From NCBI GenBank assembly GCA_028023455.1, contig JAQFVV010000021.1, positions 1,840,001-1,904,000 of the forward strand: DNA of 64,000 nucleotides, given 5' to 3'. A model generated the notes under the pieces. The model saw only the letters and a list, made by a program, of their open reading frames with translations, did not search any database and had not been told where the DNA came from. Positions 1 through 10,310 of this stretch are shown piece by piece. Position 1 is the first letter of the stretch; each line of letters starts with the position of its first letter. This DNA comes from Epiperipatus broadwayi (taxonomy: Eukaryota > Onychophora > Udeonychophora > Euonychophora > Peripatidae). Position numbers and translations under genes: made by a program.

Positions 1-15
1 CCACCAATGCTTGAA
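1..15 (-). mobile_element. SINE1 fragment at window edge
   Basis: The first 15 bases match the end of the SINE1 family seen whole at 21.8, 29.4, 32.1 and 52.2 kb (the CCACCAATGCTTGA terminus). This is the tRNA-like 5' end of a minus-strand copy whose body lies outside the window. Confidence 0.5.
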
Positions 16-17
16 TT

Positions 18-246
18 TTTTAAATTTCTTCTTTGCAACTTTATCCAATAGTTTTGTATTTTCCCAATATAACATATGTCCATTACTACATTCATGGTTT
101 GTTACTATAGGCATATCTTTCCCCAATAGAATGTATGACCATTACTACATTTATGGTTTGCTACTATAAACATATCTGGGTTTTTTTCTATTCATTAGTT
201 TGTGTTTATTCAATGCTGTTCAACAGGGCAACTAGTCTCACCAATA
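18..246 (-). pseudogene. Inverted PLE 3' end (GIY-YIG fragment)
   Basis: Read on the minus strand, 190-246 matches the GIY-YIG segment at about 3545-3605, and 20-65 matches 3665-3725. It is therefore a partial, inverted copy of the 3' end of the PLE that follows on the plus strand. A piece of about 60 bp is tandemly duplicated inside it (about 62-121 and 121-180). An inverted partial copy ahead of the body is a known PLE layout (pseudo-LTR). No open frame survives. Identification rests on similarity within the window. Confidence 0.7.
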
Positions 247-352
247 TATTTTCTTCCACATTCATATCATATTTTGTAGATGAAGATTTATATTTAAGCA
301 TTTCAAGTTTAAGCTCTATAGCCATTGAGGAATTCACCCAAAAATGTCTTTA

Positions 353-985
353 GAAGATACAGAAAAACTGTGCAACAGAATTAAAAGAACACATGAAGCA
401 GAAAACAAACATCTTATGTGATGAGAGGAAGACTATTAAATCTCTCAAACAGAATACATCTATAATCATTCTCCCTGCTGACAAAAGTAAGATTACAGTT
501 GTAATGGATACAACTAATTGTAATAACAATATACAAGAGCTTCTCATAGCAGTCCGGTATAAATAAGTGTCAAAAAATCCAATTCCAAGTACAAGAGTAA
601 AGTTACAAGTATTACTCCAGAATCAGTGCAGATAATTCAGTAATTTGAAAAAAAAAGAAAATTAACATTGTATTTCAGCAAAAGTTCTGATCTTTATGGA
701 CTAACTCAAATCTGAAAAGACAATATTCCATTAAGACTTATGTTAGTTCTAAAAATTTATGATGTTAAAACGTGTCAATTTTTTTCTCAAAATTCTTAGT
801 CCTTTGGCATACAGAGCACAGTTTTTAGCTGGGATTCTAGGAACCTTGTGCTACTAATCAGAGACATAAAAATTAAAAGAATGGTCATATTGGTAAGGTT
901 TGATACGGAAATCTTACAATGTGATGAAGCATTGTCCACTTTAAGAAAAAGGTTATATAATGATATTAGTCTATTGATAGTAGGA
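353..985 (+). pseudogene. PLE reverse transcriptase, N-terminal part
   Basis: Broken frames encode PLE-type RT. The clearest block is at 420-545, with residues ILPADK followed by ITVVMD, typical of the start of the PLE RT domain. It is followed at 545-620 by a KNPIPSTRVKLQ stretch. Further on, 780-985 reads in shifted frames as FFSQ...LSPLAYRAQF and DEALSTLRKRLYND, as in the thumb-proximal PLE region. There is a frameshift near 419 and several stops. PLE RTs are telomerase-related and act with a GIY-YIG endonuclease; this copy cannot be active. The next PLE block is at 1300, after a LINE tail insertion. Confidence 0.75.
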
Positions 986-1280
986 CACAAATAATGAAGT
1001 TGTGGGAAAATAAATATAAAAAGATATTATATTGAAGGTCTGTTCTTGGTTGTTATGCTGGGTTTGTAAAAAGATAAGGGGGATTTAGATATAAAGGCTA
1101 TGGAGTTGATAAAGATTATGGTGGAAATGGGATGGAGCAGAATAGAGAAGACTGTATTGAAACTTTAGGGTGGGAAATGGAAAGAAATGGTAAAGTGGCT
1201 AACAGGTTTTTTTGAGCATAGTGGCTGAGGAATTCATAGTTTCATATAGAAGTCACAGTGCATCGCATCGCATATAGTCA
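985..1280 (+). mobile_element. LINE1 3' end, truncated copy
   Basis: This matches 19420-19695, the C-terminus and 3' UTR of LINE1: the LGFVK..DLDIKA-like coding stretch, then the GTGGCTGAG-containing UTR, ending in CATCG/CATCA repeats at 1258-1275. It is a 5'-truncated insertion sitting between two pieces of PLE RT. Confidence 0.75.
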
Positions 1281-1299
1281 AACAGCATGAATTATTTCT

Positions 1300-1425
1300 A
1301 CATAACAGCATACTTTCAATGTAACTTAGAATCTTTCTAACAAAATTAAGGGATGGTTATGGGATCATCATCTTTGCTTAGCAGCATTCATATGGAAGAA
1401 CCAGAATACCATGTGAAGAAGGATT
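1300..1425 (+). pseudogene. PLE RT motif-B segment (first copy)
   Basis: From 1359 the frame reads MGSSSLLSSIHMEEPE, which corresponds to the PLE RT block MGSPxSPxxANIxMEE. The same block recurs at 2785-2910 with about three quarters identity. It therefore either belongs to a second PLE copy or was duplicated when the intervening 1.35 kb arrived. Confidence 0.6.
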
Positions 1426-2774
1426 GTCTATTGCAAGGAAATTATTACATAATAATAATCTACATTCAGAACAAATTTACTTATTGATAGTTTAATGGAA
1501 CTCCTGTATTACTTTGAATATAAGATACCCCTTATTCTGCATCCATAAAAGTGAGGTGCATCTTAAATTGGTGAAGAAAATTTTTAGCATCTTATTTCTG
1601 TGGATCTTTGCTCTACGTTATATATGCACATAGTATTACTGTCATTGACCTGTGTAGAATAAATAGCATGTTAAATCTTTTTAGTCAAAAGAAAAAAATT
1701 TAACATTAAATGTCAATATTTTGGGGATTAATTTTGTAAACAGCTTAATTCTCTCTTTCAAATCACTACTTTTAACATTATTACATTATTTTTGCCAATT
1801 TTACAATGATTTTAAGAAAACAGTTCTGAATAAGCTTTAGAAATTTTTACAACTAATAAATCAACATAGAGATAAGAACCTGCCTTTTAAGGTACTGGTT
1901 GGTTGTTTCTTATCTTCTACATAAGAGAGTGCATATCAATGATTTTGACAGTCATAATATCTTTGCTTTCATTTTCAAAGTAAAAACATATGTTTTAGAA
2001 TCTTTTTTTATACATTTATAATTTTTTCAGAAAGTACTTGTGAAAACATAAATTATTTTAAAATAATGATTCAAATTTTAATATAAAAAATTACTTTTAC
2101 ATGAAAGCAAATTGAAAAAGAAATTAATGTTGTATGACTGCAATTTGTAATTGGATGAGAAAAATATATTTTATGTTGAACTTGTAGATTATTTTTGCCA
2201 ATTATTAACATAAATTTATTTTTAAAAAACTTTTGTTTACTTTAATAATCTAACGATTTATTAATTTGCATTTTAGAGAAGGTTTTTAATCACAACAAAA
2301 AAGATTTGTAAGTGAAATTAAATGTTAATACAATATTTTAAAATCGTTTTTCTTTGTTGAAAAAAAAAAGATATTTACACTAAAAAGGGACTTTGTAATG
2401 CCAAAACAATATATGTATAATTTGGAGTGGGTTTTGTAGTTTTGGAAAGATATAACCTGAAGAAATTATCAAAAACATTTTTAAATGTTGCATTGCTAAT
2501 CATTTAAATAGCTTGAACATCATGTAACCTGGTGGAGTAGTGAAGATGACAATTCAAGTTTTGAAAGTGAAGATGTAGATGGTGAAGGTATGTCAAAACA
2601 AGATTCACAATAAATTAAGTGAGCTTATTGTATTTTTATTAGTTCTTATTTATGTAAATAAAAATGTTTCTTACTTTTCAATAAAATCATTAAAAAAATT
2701 TTTTTTAATTTTCCAAGTTTAAAATCCTACTACATTTAAATTCAGGGATGTCATATTTTCAATGTAATATGGTA
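1426..2774. other. Unrecognised AT-rich insert between two PLE motif-B copies
   Basis: No domain recognised. The stretch contains long A/T runs. A short acidic reading at about 2540-2590 (SEDDNSSFESEDVDGEG) could be the tail of a DNA-transposase ORF, and 1530-1570 carries a GGTGCATCTTA-type sequence seen in some pogo/Tigger-like ends. Both are weak hints. It is bounded by 120-bp direct repeats that are themselves PLE sequence. Confidence 0.3.
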
Positions 2775-3850
2775 TTAATTTTCTGCATAACAACAACATA
2801 CTTTCAATATAACTCAGAATTTTTCCAAAAATCAAAGAATGGCCATGCACTCACCACTGTCACCCTTGCTTAGCTACATTTATATAGAATAACCAAAATC
2901 CACAGCTGAAAATACTACTCCATTTCCCCCTAATGTGTGACATTATTATGTTTATGATACATTTGTTGTATGTCCTCATGGTGAAGCATAATTATAGTCA
3001 TTCCAGATGCACATCAAAAATGTATCTTCTGTAACTAAATTCATAATGGAATGAGAACAAAAACAAAGATGACATTTGTAGATGTTCTTATGTCAAGGAT
3101 CCCTCATAGAAAGGCAAAAACAACTGATTATAGTAAACCAACACACACTCGTAAGTATATAGTATATATCTCCAATCATATCAGAAGCTCAAAACATGAA
3201 ATTATATTATAGTTATGGAACAGAGAAAAAAGTTTGTTCAGAAACCAGTGATTTGGAAAATGAAAAATTTACATAGAACACACTCTATGTATAGTTATGC
3301 ATCAGCTGTTATGAAGAAACCTTTAATAGGCAACAAAAAGAGTCACTAAAAAGAAAAACATTTTTTGGTACTGTAGTGTATCCATATATACTAGGAATGG
3401 TAGACAAATTAAAAAAAATCTGCAATAATTATAACATTAGTAAACATTTTTAAACCATATCACACCTTAAGGAATTCTAAATTGCACAAAGTGTAAATTT
3501 GAAGTATGGAAAAACAAAAACTGCATCTATGAAATATGTAAATGTGGAAGTCTATATATTAGTGAGCCCGGTCACTCTGTTGAACAGCAATTGAAAGAAC
3601 ACAAACTAATTGTTAGAAAAGAAATTTTAAAAATGTGACTACAGTAACAGACCACATATTGTCACATGTTTAATTGGTAAAATACAAAAATATTGGATAG
3701 AGAAGAAAAAATGCAAAGAAGAACATTCAAAGAAAATTATCATATGACAATGGCAAATAATCCTATATATCTAACTACTAAGGCAATATATAATGTCTGG
3801 AAGCCTCTAATTCACCTTGCTTTTTAGAAAAAGTATTAAAAATTTGGGAA
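2775..3850 (+). pseudogene. PLE RT C-terminal half plus GIY-YIG endonuclease
   Basis: Order of pieces, in several frames: RT motif B at 2835-2885 (HSPLSPLLSYIYIE); RT catalytic block at 2947-2975 reading YVYDTFVV, where PLEs have YVDD, so the first catalytic aspartate is tyrosine; FVDVL..R and KPTHT at 3075-3155; the linker TFFGTVVYPYILGM.DKLKKICN at 3355-3430; and the GIY-YIG endonuclease at 3500-3610 (CGSLYISEPGHSVEQQLKEHK). The last conserved block is RAIYNVWKPLI-like at about 3780-3830. PLEs use RT plus GIY-YIG to copy RNA into nicked DNA. Stops, frameshifts and the lost aspartate make it inactive. It pairs with the inverted fragment at 18-246. Confidence 0.85.
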
Positions 3851-3911
3851 AATCAGAATTTGAACCAACACTCATATATAAAAATGTCAAAGTTCTACTG
3901 AGAGTTGTCTT

Positions 3912-4200
3912 TGACAGAATTGTTCAGATGGTTAGAATATTGCTTTAAAATTTGATATTCAAGAATCTAAAAGGGTAGGTTCAAGACCAGCAATCCCTGA
4001 AGAAGATAAGAGAATAATACCACTTGAAACCTTATATATTCTACTAATCTTTCTATTTAAGAGCTATTTACTAATAGTAGTTTTTTATTTATAAAGTTTA
4101 AAGAAAATTTAAAATTTTCTAGATATTCAACATTTAATGGTAAGTGATCAAAATAGTACAACATTTTATCACATTTAAAGACCATCATCACTAACCTTCA
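3912..4200 (+). mobile_element. PLE-1 3' tail: tRNA-like unit plus hammerhead-like motif
   Basis: Starting about 80 bp after the GIY-YIG relic is a tRNA-like stretch with a GGTTAGAAT-type A box (3922-3939) and a perfect B box GGTTCAAGACC (3978-3988). CTGAAGA follows at 3997-4003 and GAAAC at 4026-4030, the spacing of a hammerhead core, but stem II is poor and no GTC follows. The rest (to 4200) recurs in minus orientation at 5.4, 24.1 and 34.9 kb and in part at 29.9 kb. The PLE tail assignment follows from position and recurrence. Confidence 0.5.
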
Positions 4201-4344
4201 GGCAAAAAAGAGTTCTTGTTTAAATAAGACTACATGAATATTAAATCTTTCCTTTTTTACTATTTCTATTACTTTTAAGCCAATTTAAAGTTGTGATTAC
4301 TTATTACACACATAATAAATATGTAAATATTTAAAGAAAGACTT

Positions 4345-4945
4345 TAACCAGTATCATATACACCTTGAATGTTTATAGCCAAACAATGTCTTTTTTTGAC
4401 TATAAGGAGACCTCAAACTTCAACAGAAGATAGAAACTTTATAAAGATAAGAATGACCATCTTAACCCAAATTTCCATTTATATACACCAGTCTGAAGCT
4501 TCTTTATTTGGGAGCATTAAGTTTAGTCCTTTCATTTTTAATGTTGACTATTTCCTTTACAAGATAACCTTCACAAAATCTTGCAATTTACAGTGAGTTA
4601 ATATTATGATTTTTATACTGGAAATGTATAAACTAATGTAAAATTGTGATTATTTCCATTATAAAGAACACAATACTAACTTATTGTAAATCACAATATG
4701 TTGTGAAGATTAATTTGTAAAAGAAATAGTGGACTTAAAAGTGCAGAGACTAACAGCTTCATGCTCCCAAATCAAGATACTTTAGATTGGCCTATATATG
4801 TGGGAATTTAGGATAAAGGTAAGATGGCTGTTATTATCTTTATAAAGTTACTATCTTATGATGAAGTTTAAGAGGTCCCTCTGTAATAAAAAAAAACATT
4901 GTTTGACTATAAATGTTCAAGGGGTATATGATAACGGTTAAATGC
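4345..4945. repeat. Fold-back repeat with 140-bp arms
   Basis: The arms 4345-4480 and 4800-4945 are inverted copies. Both include the TATAAAG / TTTATA core, an AGGTCCCTC-like segment and a TTTGACTATAA segment. The spacer of about 320 bp has no recognised content. The arms share the hairpin-D theme (AGG(T/A)CC(T)C plus a terminal plant-like TATAAGGCT) seen at 23.4 and 53-54 kb. Confidence 0.55.
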
Positions 4946-5415
4946 TATCTCTAAAAGTATTTTAAGCAAATTGTAACTTATAATATAATCTTCAATAACT
5001 TCAAAAAGTGAAAAATGGTTTAAAAAATAAAAATTACTAGACATTTTGAAATCTAGAGACCAAATTCAGTATTGTATTGCTTTATGTTTTTAGTTACAAA
5101 CTAGTAATAATTAAAATTATATTTAATTAAATAAAAATATGAGTATTTAAATAGTGTTTTCCTTTTTATAACATTGCACATTAGCAAATCAACCTCTTTT
5201 GTACTTATTCTTTGCGGTGTTCAAATTTTATTAATTCATTCACTGTTTCATTATTCACCAACCAAATGGCATATTATTAAAAAAAATTGAACATTGCAAA
5301 GAATAATAATACATATTAATGTTGCATAATAATGTAAACTGTATATTATTTAATACATTTTATATTTTCTTTCCAGTTAAAATTAGATAGTTAGTATTTG
5401 TCTGAAAATTTGAAA
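4946..5415. other. No recognised feature
   Basis: AT-rich sequence with A and T runs only. I see no coding signal, no tRNA-like boxes and no repeat arm. Confidence 0.5.
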
Positions 5416-5419
5416 TAAT

Positions 5420-5610
5420 GCCATTTGATTTGTAATTACATGATGGACTATTTCATCATTCTGGATTAATTGTTAAATGTTTTTAGAAAAATTAAAATCT
5501 TAGTTAAAACTTTCAAATAGGTTCAACACAGGTTAGCATCAACACATTTCAGGTGGTATTATTATTCTTTTTTCTTCAGTTGTTGCTTGTTGATACTTAT
5601 TTATTAATTA
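5420..5610 (-). mobile_element. PLE-1 3' tail copy
   Basis: Inverted relative to 3995-4200. The minus strand carries CTGAAGA, then an A-rich stretch with ATAATACCACCT, then GAAAT, and further on TTTTTCTAAAAACATTTAACAA. The hammerhead-like core is degenerate and no GTC follows. It is a solo tail with no GIY-YIG coding next to it. Confidence 0.5.
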
Positions 5611-6334
5611 GTACCAGATAATTATGAACTAGTTTTATAGACAAAACGAGCTTTCCTCATAACTCTTTTGCTATCTGATTTTTTTACTCTGTTCCAAGCT
5701 TTAAACCTAGATCCACAGCATAGTGGGCAAGAACACAATTGTATATTTATTTTTGGATGCTGCATGACTAATTTTTATGGTAGGGCCATATTATAATGGC
5801 CTAAATATCATTAAAAAAATGTTATTAAGCAGTTTATTATTTAAGTTGAAAAATGTGTAGGCTATTAATCATTTTCTTTGTTACAACATAGATAGCTATC
5901 TCATATAATGTTATTTCGGGGGGAGGGGTAATAAGAGCATCTTAGTACTGCCTTTAGAGATGTTATTGCCAAAAATAGTATGAATATTAAACTCTGTATA
6001 AAATATCTTACTATAACTAATAACAACAAATATCTTATCATTATTTTTGTTATTTTGTTGAGGTGGATAATGTTTAATCTTGGAATTATAGTATCTATAA
6101 GAAATACAATATTCAATTATTTTTTAGGTAGGAATAAATTAAAAGATTGATAATTATAAATCAGAATTAACAATTACAAATATTTTCATCAGATCATTAA
6201 TATAAATGTGATTATAATGGATGGAATTAATCATAGAATTAAACTTAGATGTAGTTTTTTTGATAGAACTAACCTATTATTGAAAGGAAGAAAATATGTA
6301 TTTGAAAAGGAAGATTTTTAATAAATATGTTTTT
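5611..6334. other. No recognised feature
   Basis: AT-rich spacer. The short minus-strand frame at 5901-6116 has no recognisable motif and its composition is that of the surrounding DNA. Confidence 0.5.
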
Positions 6335-6720
6335 CCAGTTATTTTATATGTATCTGAGAAGTATTTAACTGAAGAACAATATCAAAACTTCAACTCATAC
6401 TATGAAGGTTTGGTGAGATGTATGTTGAAAATAACATAAAGCTCTCAAAACTAATATATATAGGTAAGATAATAAACAAATATTTACATCATGGAAAGAA
6501 TTAAGAGGCTAGCATTAGAACTGGACTAGACCTATTTCTAAAAGAACTGATAATAGATGGATAGTTGAAATCAAAAATAAGATTAAAAAAGATTATAAAA
6601 GGCTTAAAAAAGATTATATGTGTGTTCAATAGATGAAATTAGAATGGTTTGTGAGTGAAATGGAGAATGAGAGTTATGGAATATAGAAAATCATAAAAGA
6701 TTAAAAAATTGCCTCAAATT
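6335..6720 (+). pseudogene. RTE-type LINE, RT C-terminal remnant
   Basis: Broken frames follow the RTE-clade C-terminus: a YxSExY-like block at 6343-6370, RCMLKIT at about 6417-6440, RTDNRWIVEI at about 6545-6575, then the (R)PxVRWxDEIR-like block at 6605-6650. The same blocks appear better preserved at 63.5-63.96 kb. Both frames are stopped and shifted. Role when intact: reverse transcription of LINE RNA at a nicked target. Confidence 0.6.
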
Positions 6721-6874
6721 GGATAAAAAATAAAACTTATTTGATTTAGTTATTATTAATTATTATTAATATTTATATCTAAATTAATAAACATTTTCTC
6801 CCTAAGTCTCATTACATTTGTTTTTATTTTATTCTAGTTAGATTTGTAGTATGCTTGTTCAATCACCATATAAT
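6721..6874. other. AT-rich spacer
   Basis: Simple TTATTAA-type low-complexity sequence; nothing else seen. Confidence 0.4.
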
Positions 6875-7105
6875 CCTCTTAGAACAATCACATCATAATA
6901 CATTACTAGGACAAATTTTCAAGCAGATTTTAAAAAACCACAAACTTGCAAATACATTTATTTCTTTATGTATCAATATCAATCCATTTTGACTGATGTG
7001 CAAAAGGGTAAATGTATTTGCATGTTTATTTGGATAAAAAAAGGTGCCTTAGACTCTGCTTGTAAATTTGTCCTACTAACGTATTCTGATGTGACTGTTC
7101 TGTGA
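6875..7105. repeat. Fold-back repeat, arms about 85-100 bp
   Basis: 6878-6963 pairs with 7008-7105. Shared blocks include AGGACAAATTT, AAGCAGA and GCAAATACATTTA in inverted order around a 45-bp loop. No coding content. It is probably a non-autonomous fold-back element. Confidence 0.65.
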
Positions 7106-7159
7106 AATATTTACATTCATAAATACTATATATTTGATCAGCAATAAAAATCATTTACA

Positions 7160-7800
7160 TGCAATTAAAATTAGGTACTTATGTATTATCCTGTCTACCA
7201 AACTTGGCAGACATTTTACCTACAATAAATATTCAAAACAAAATGGCTAACAAGAAGCAGCCATATTTAATATTTATATATTTTTTATTATTGTTATTTT
7301 TAAAAAAAAATAATGTCTGCAAAAATTAATTACAATATTTCTACTTTATTTATTGTTATTTTTTTTGTAAGAAGTCAAGTTATTAATATAAAAATTAACA
7401 AATTATAAGAAACAAAAGTGTCATATCCTACCTTTTAACATAGACTTCAACTTATTAATAAAAATATATAATAAACAAAGTGTTACTTCATATAACAGAC
7501 TTTTTATGAGGGCAGAATCCTATATCTTTGAGAAAACTCTACTCCATGCTGTTCTATAAAATTAATATTCCAAACTTTCATTATTTTTCCAAAAATAATG
7601 ACAATATTCAGAGCTTGTCAGCATTTACATGTTATAATATAAATTTAAAAAAATATCTGAATGGAATTTATATTACCACACGTATTCAGTAAAATAAAAA
7701 GACAAAAACAAATACTTGTTGGCCTATGAAACTGTATAATAAAAATGTTTGCCAAGCTTGGTAGACAGGATAATGCATAAGTAACGAAAATTATTATTAT
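7160..7800. mobile_element. Candidate MITE with about 60-80-bp terminal inverted repeats
   Basis: 7172-7223 (ACTTATGTATTATCCTGTCT and onward, CCAAACTTGGCAGACATTTT) is the reverse complement of 7741-7783 with few mismatches. Similarity continues inward (GGCTAACAAG versus GGCCAACAAG). The 500-bp interior is AT-rich with no open frame. The layout fits a non-autonomous DNA transposon. The exact ends and any target duplication are unclear. Confidence 0.6.
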
Positions 7801-8454
7801 CCATTATCTCCCTGCTTTAATTGTGCCAATGAAATAGTGTTTGCGCATATATTTTTGTTTTTTAATTACATAAACAATAATTATGATTTTAATCTCTTCA
7901 ATTTTATCAAACTTTTTATTTATTCTTTATAATGATGATGATGATGATTCTGTGCAAAACATCTACAAATGATTGTAATTCTTTGATGGTCAATATCCTT
8001 GACTTTTGTTTGCCTTGAAGAAAATATTTTTATCATATTGCAAATATCTTTTTTTTTCCTCTCTCTAAGAATTATTACTTTTAAAAATAAATATAATTTG
8101 ATTCATATTTAGATGCATTCAATTTTCTTTTTATTTGTTTGCAAAAATAAAATTTAATTGATAGGTAAAACTATTTTAAAATATATATATTTCAAATAAG
8201 ATTAAAACAATGTCATATATATAGACATAAATATCGGGGGGAAATCGGAAATATATTTTTAACTAATGTAAATGGATTGCCTCTTTAGAATGTTGTGAAA
8301 CATATATCTATTACATTTATATTCTTGATTTAAATTACAGACTGCTTTTTATATCCATGAATTCACTAACCTGTCTTTTGGCAAAAAAAATATTTAAAAA
8401 ATAATTGAAATGTTTAAATTAATTTAAAATTTGTAAAGTATATATGTAAGTAGA
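7801..8454. other. No recognised feature
   Basis: AT-rich spacer with a short (GAT)n at about 7933-7947. No coding or repeat signal that I can support. Confidence 0.45.
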
Positions 8455-8575
8455 AATTGCTAATGTGGTGTGGAAAAGAAAGGCTAGAGATCAAAGAAAC
8501 TGGACTAAACTTGAAGAGACCTTCAACCTGCACTTAATTGATAATGTTTGAAAATGATCATGATAAATAGCTTAT
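8455..8575 (+). mobile_element. RTE-type LINE extreme 3' end
   Basis: Reads GTGTGGAAAAGAAAGGCTAG, then a GGACTAAACTT block, then CCTGCA and ATAATG...GATGATG-like termini. The same blocks end the RTE remnants at 33.8-34.1 kb, 58.9-59.1 kb and (minus) 63.5 kb. Only the last part of the C-terminus and the short 3' UTR are left. Confidence 0.55.
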
Positions 8576-9057
8576 ATATTAGCAGACATTTTTTTTTAGG
8601 TTTCATTCTTCCTCTTAAAATCTCACATTCAGTCTAGCAGTGCTGGAGAAAAGGTTACAATCTGGTACTACACATTTGCCTAGGTTTTAAAAATTTCAAA
8701 GATTATTTTTTAAATGATCTCCGTGTGAAAAATTTATTATAATAGCAATTCTTCCAAGATTAACTACAATCATGAAATGCACTCATCTGTGATTATAACT
8801 ATGAAAGTGATACATTTAATCTCTATAAACAAGTGTAATCTGAAGATAAGTAGTTGTTTAATTAAGAACGAATCGGCAATTTGCAAATTTGTAAAAATAG
8901 AAAAATATATTTATGCTAGGATTATCTGTGTTCCTAAAACTGGTAATATTATATAATTGGCATGTGCTAAAAATTGAAATGCATTTCATTTGTTTGAAAG
9001 ATTCCACTGGATAGTAAAGTACTGTCAGAGCATGTAGACTCTTATACATCAAATGCA
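8576..9057. other. No recognised feature
   Basis: AT-rich spacer; the minus-strand frame 8858-9076 is without motifs and partly overlaps a SINE. Confidence 0.45.
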
Positions 9058-9130
9058 TTGACAGGGAAGTGAACATGGGCCAGCTGCTTGGAAGGCAGCT
9101 ATGCTAACCATTGAGCCACCAATGCTTGAC
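9058..9130 (-). mobile_element. SINE1, 5' (tRNA-like) part
   Basis: On the minus strand: the GTGGCTCAATGGTTAGCATA A-box region, an anticodon-arm-like CTGCCTTCCAAGCAG, then a degenerate B box GTTCACTTCCC. The 3' body and poly(A) are missing, so this copy is truncated. tRNA-derived, transcribed by RNA polymerase III when active. Confidence 0.75.
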
Positions 9131-9282
9131 AAAACATGTAGCCTCCTGAAGTATTTGATAAAAGATTGACTAAAATAAGTAATTGAAAGGTTTTATTGCT
9201 TAAAAAAGTTTGGTTCCTGGAAGAAGCAGAAGTGGAATTTTTATAACGAATTTACACTACAGGGTACACTCTACCTACATAC

Positions 9283-9405
9283 AAGATCATGGTTTAATGC
9301 AATGGACAGTGTCAGATTATGCAATATAAGGTCCTTGATCAATTTCACGTCTAGTACTTCCAGCCCTCAAATTTATTTTAACTCCAAATTAATAAAGCCT
9401 TTCAG
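9283..9405 (+). mobile_element. SINE3 copy
   Basis: Head TTTAATGCAATGGACAGTGT, then TAAGGTCCTTGATCAATTTC (B-box position), then ACTTCCAGCCCTCAAA and AATAAAGCC. The same order recurs at 13.5 kb (minus), 59.2 kb and, tandemly expanded, at 40.2-41.2 kb. The head looks tRNA-derived with diverged boxes. Confidence 0.6.
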
Positions 9406-9974
9406 TAAATGTAAAAAGATCTACTAAAAACATTTTCTGAATCCATTTACTGCATGAAAAAGATGATTATATAGATTCAGATTGATATAAACATAAAATA
9501 GTTTTGAGTTTTTTTATGCTTTTGGAAGAGTTTGAATATAAGACCATATTTTATCCTTGAAAGTGATAAGCTTTAGTAAAAACACAATTATTAATAGCTT
9601 TTCTTATGATAGAGCCTAAGCACATATATTTATAAATTACAGCAGTATAAGAAAAGTTTGTTACCTTTTGAATTATCATTGAGTTTGTATTTTGTGATCA
9701 TTTAAAATTAAATATACTTTTTCAAATTCACATTATAAAGAATGTCACTATGAGCAGAAATGTTCTGCAAGAAATGCTGCCCTGCTTTTGCCAGAAAACT
9801 ACTGCCAGTATATAAATTTGAAATTCATAAAATTAATATCCATTAAGTAGTATATTATTTGTACTTCAATACTTTTTATCATCAGTTTTCATCATAAGAA
9901 GAATTAAAAAGAAACGAATATATTTTTTTATCAAATAAATGCATTCACATTTTTAAAACTGTGTATTTTACTAC
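9406..9974. other. No recognised feature
   Basis: AT-rich spacer. 9620-9660 shares a short GTATAAGAAAAGTTTG motif with hairpin family E at 36.6 and 55.9 kb, too short to call. Confidence 0.4.
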
Positions 9975-10310
9975 ATAGAATATATATGTATCAATGAAAT
10001 TATATCCATGTAAACAGACATAACTTTCAGCTTTTGATATTGCTAAGAAATTAATAGTTACTATTAATGGGTAATTCTGGAGTCTAAGCTAGTTTTCTCA
10101 TCAACTTATAATAGCTCTTTGCTTGGAGTTTTCCATTGAAATAAAAAACAAACTTCAACAATAGAATTATTATAGATTAATGAGAAAACTTGTTTAGTTT
10201 CAACTATCATCATTAGTAGTGATTGATAATTTCTGAGCAATATCGAAGGCTAAAAGTTATTTCTGTTTACAGGAATATAATCTCATTTCTACTCTCTAAT
10301 ATCATATCAA
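9975..10310. repeat. Fold-back repeat, arms about 130 bp
   Basis: 9985-10114 and 10165-10300 are inverted copies. Paired blocks include GTAAACAGA, TAACTTT.AGC, GATATTGCT.AGAAATTA and AGTTTTCTCAT. The loop is about 50 bp. No coding content. Confidence 0.65.

Noticed and set aside
9058-9130. Functional tRNA gene
   Set aside because: A and B boxes are present but the acceptor stem and arms do not close, and the same sequence recurs as dispersed SINE1 copies.
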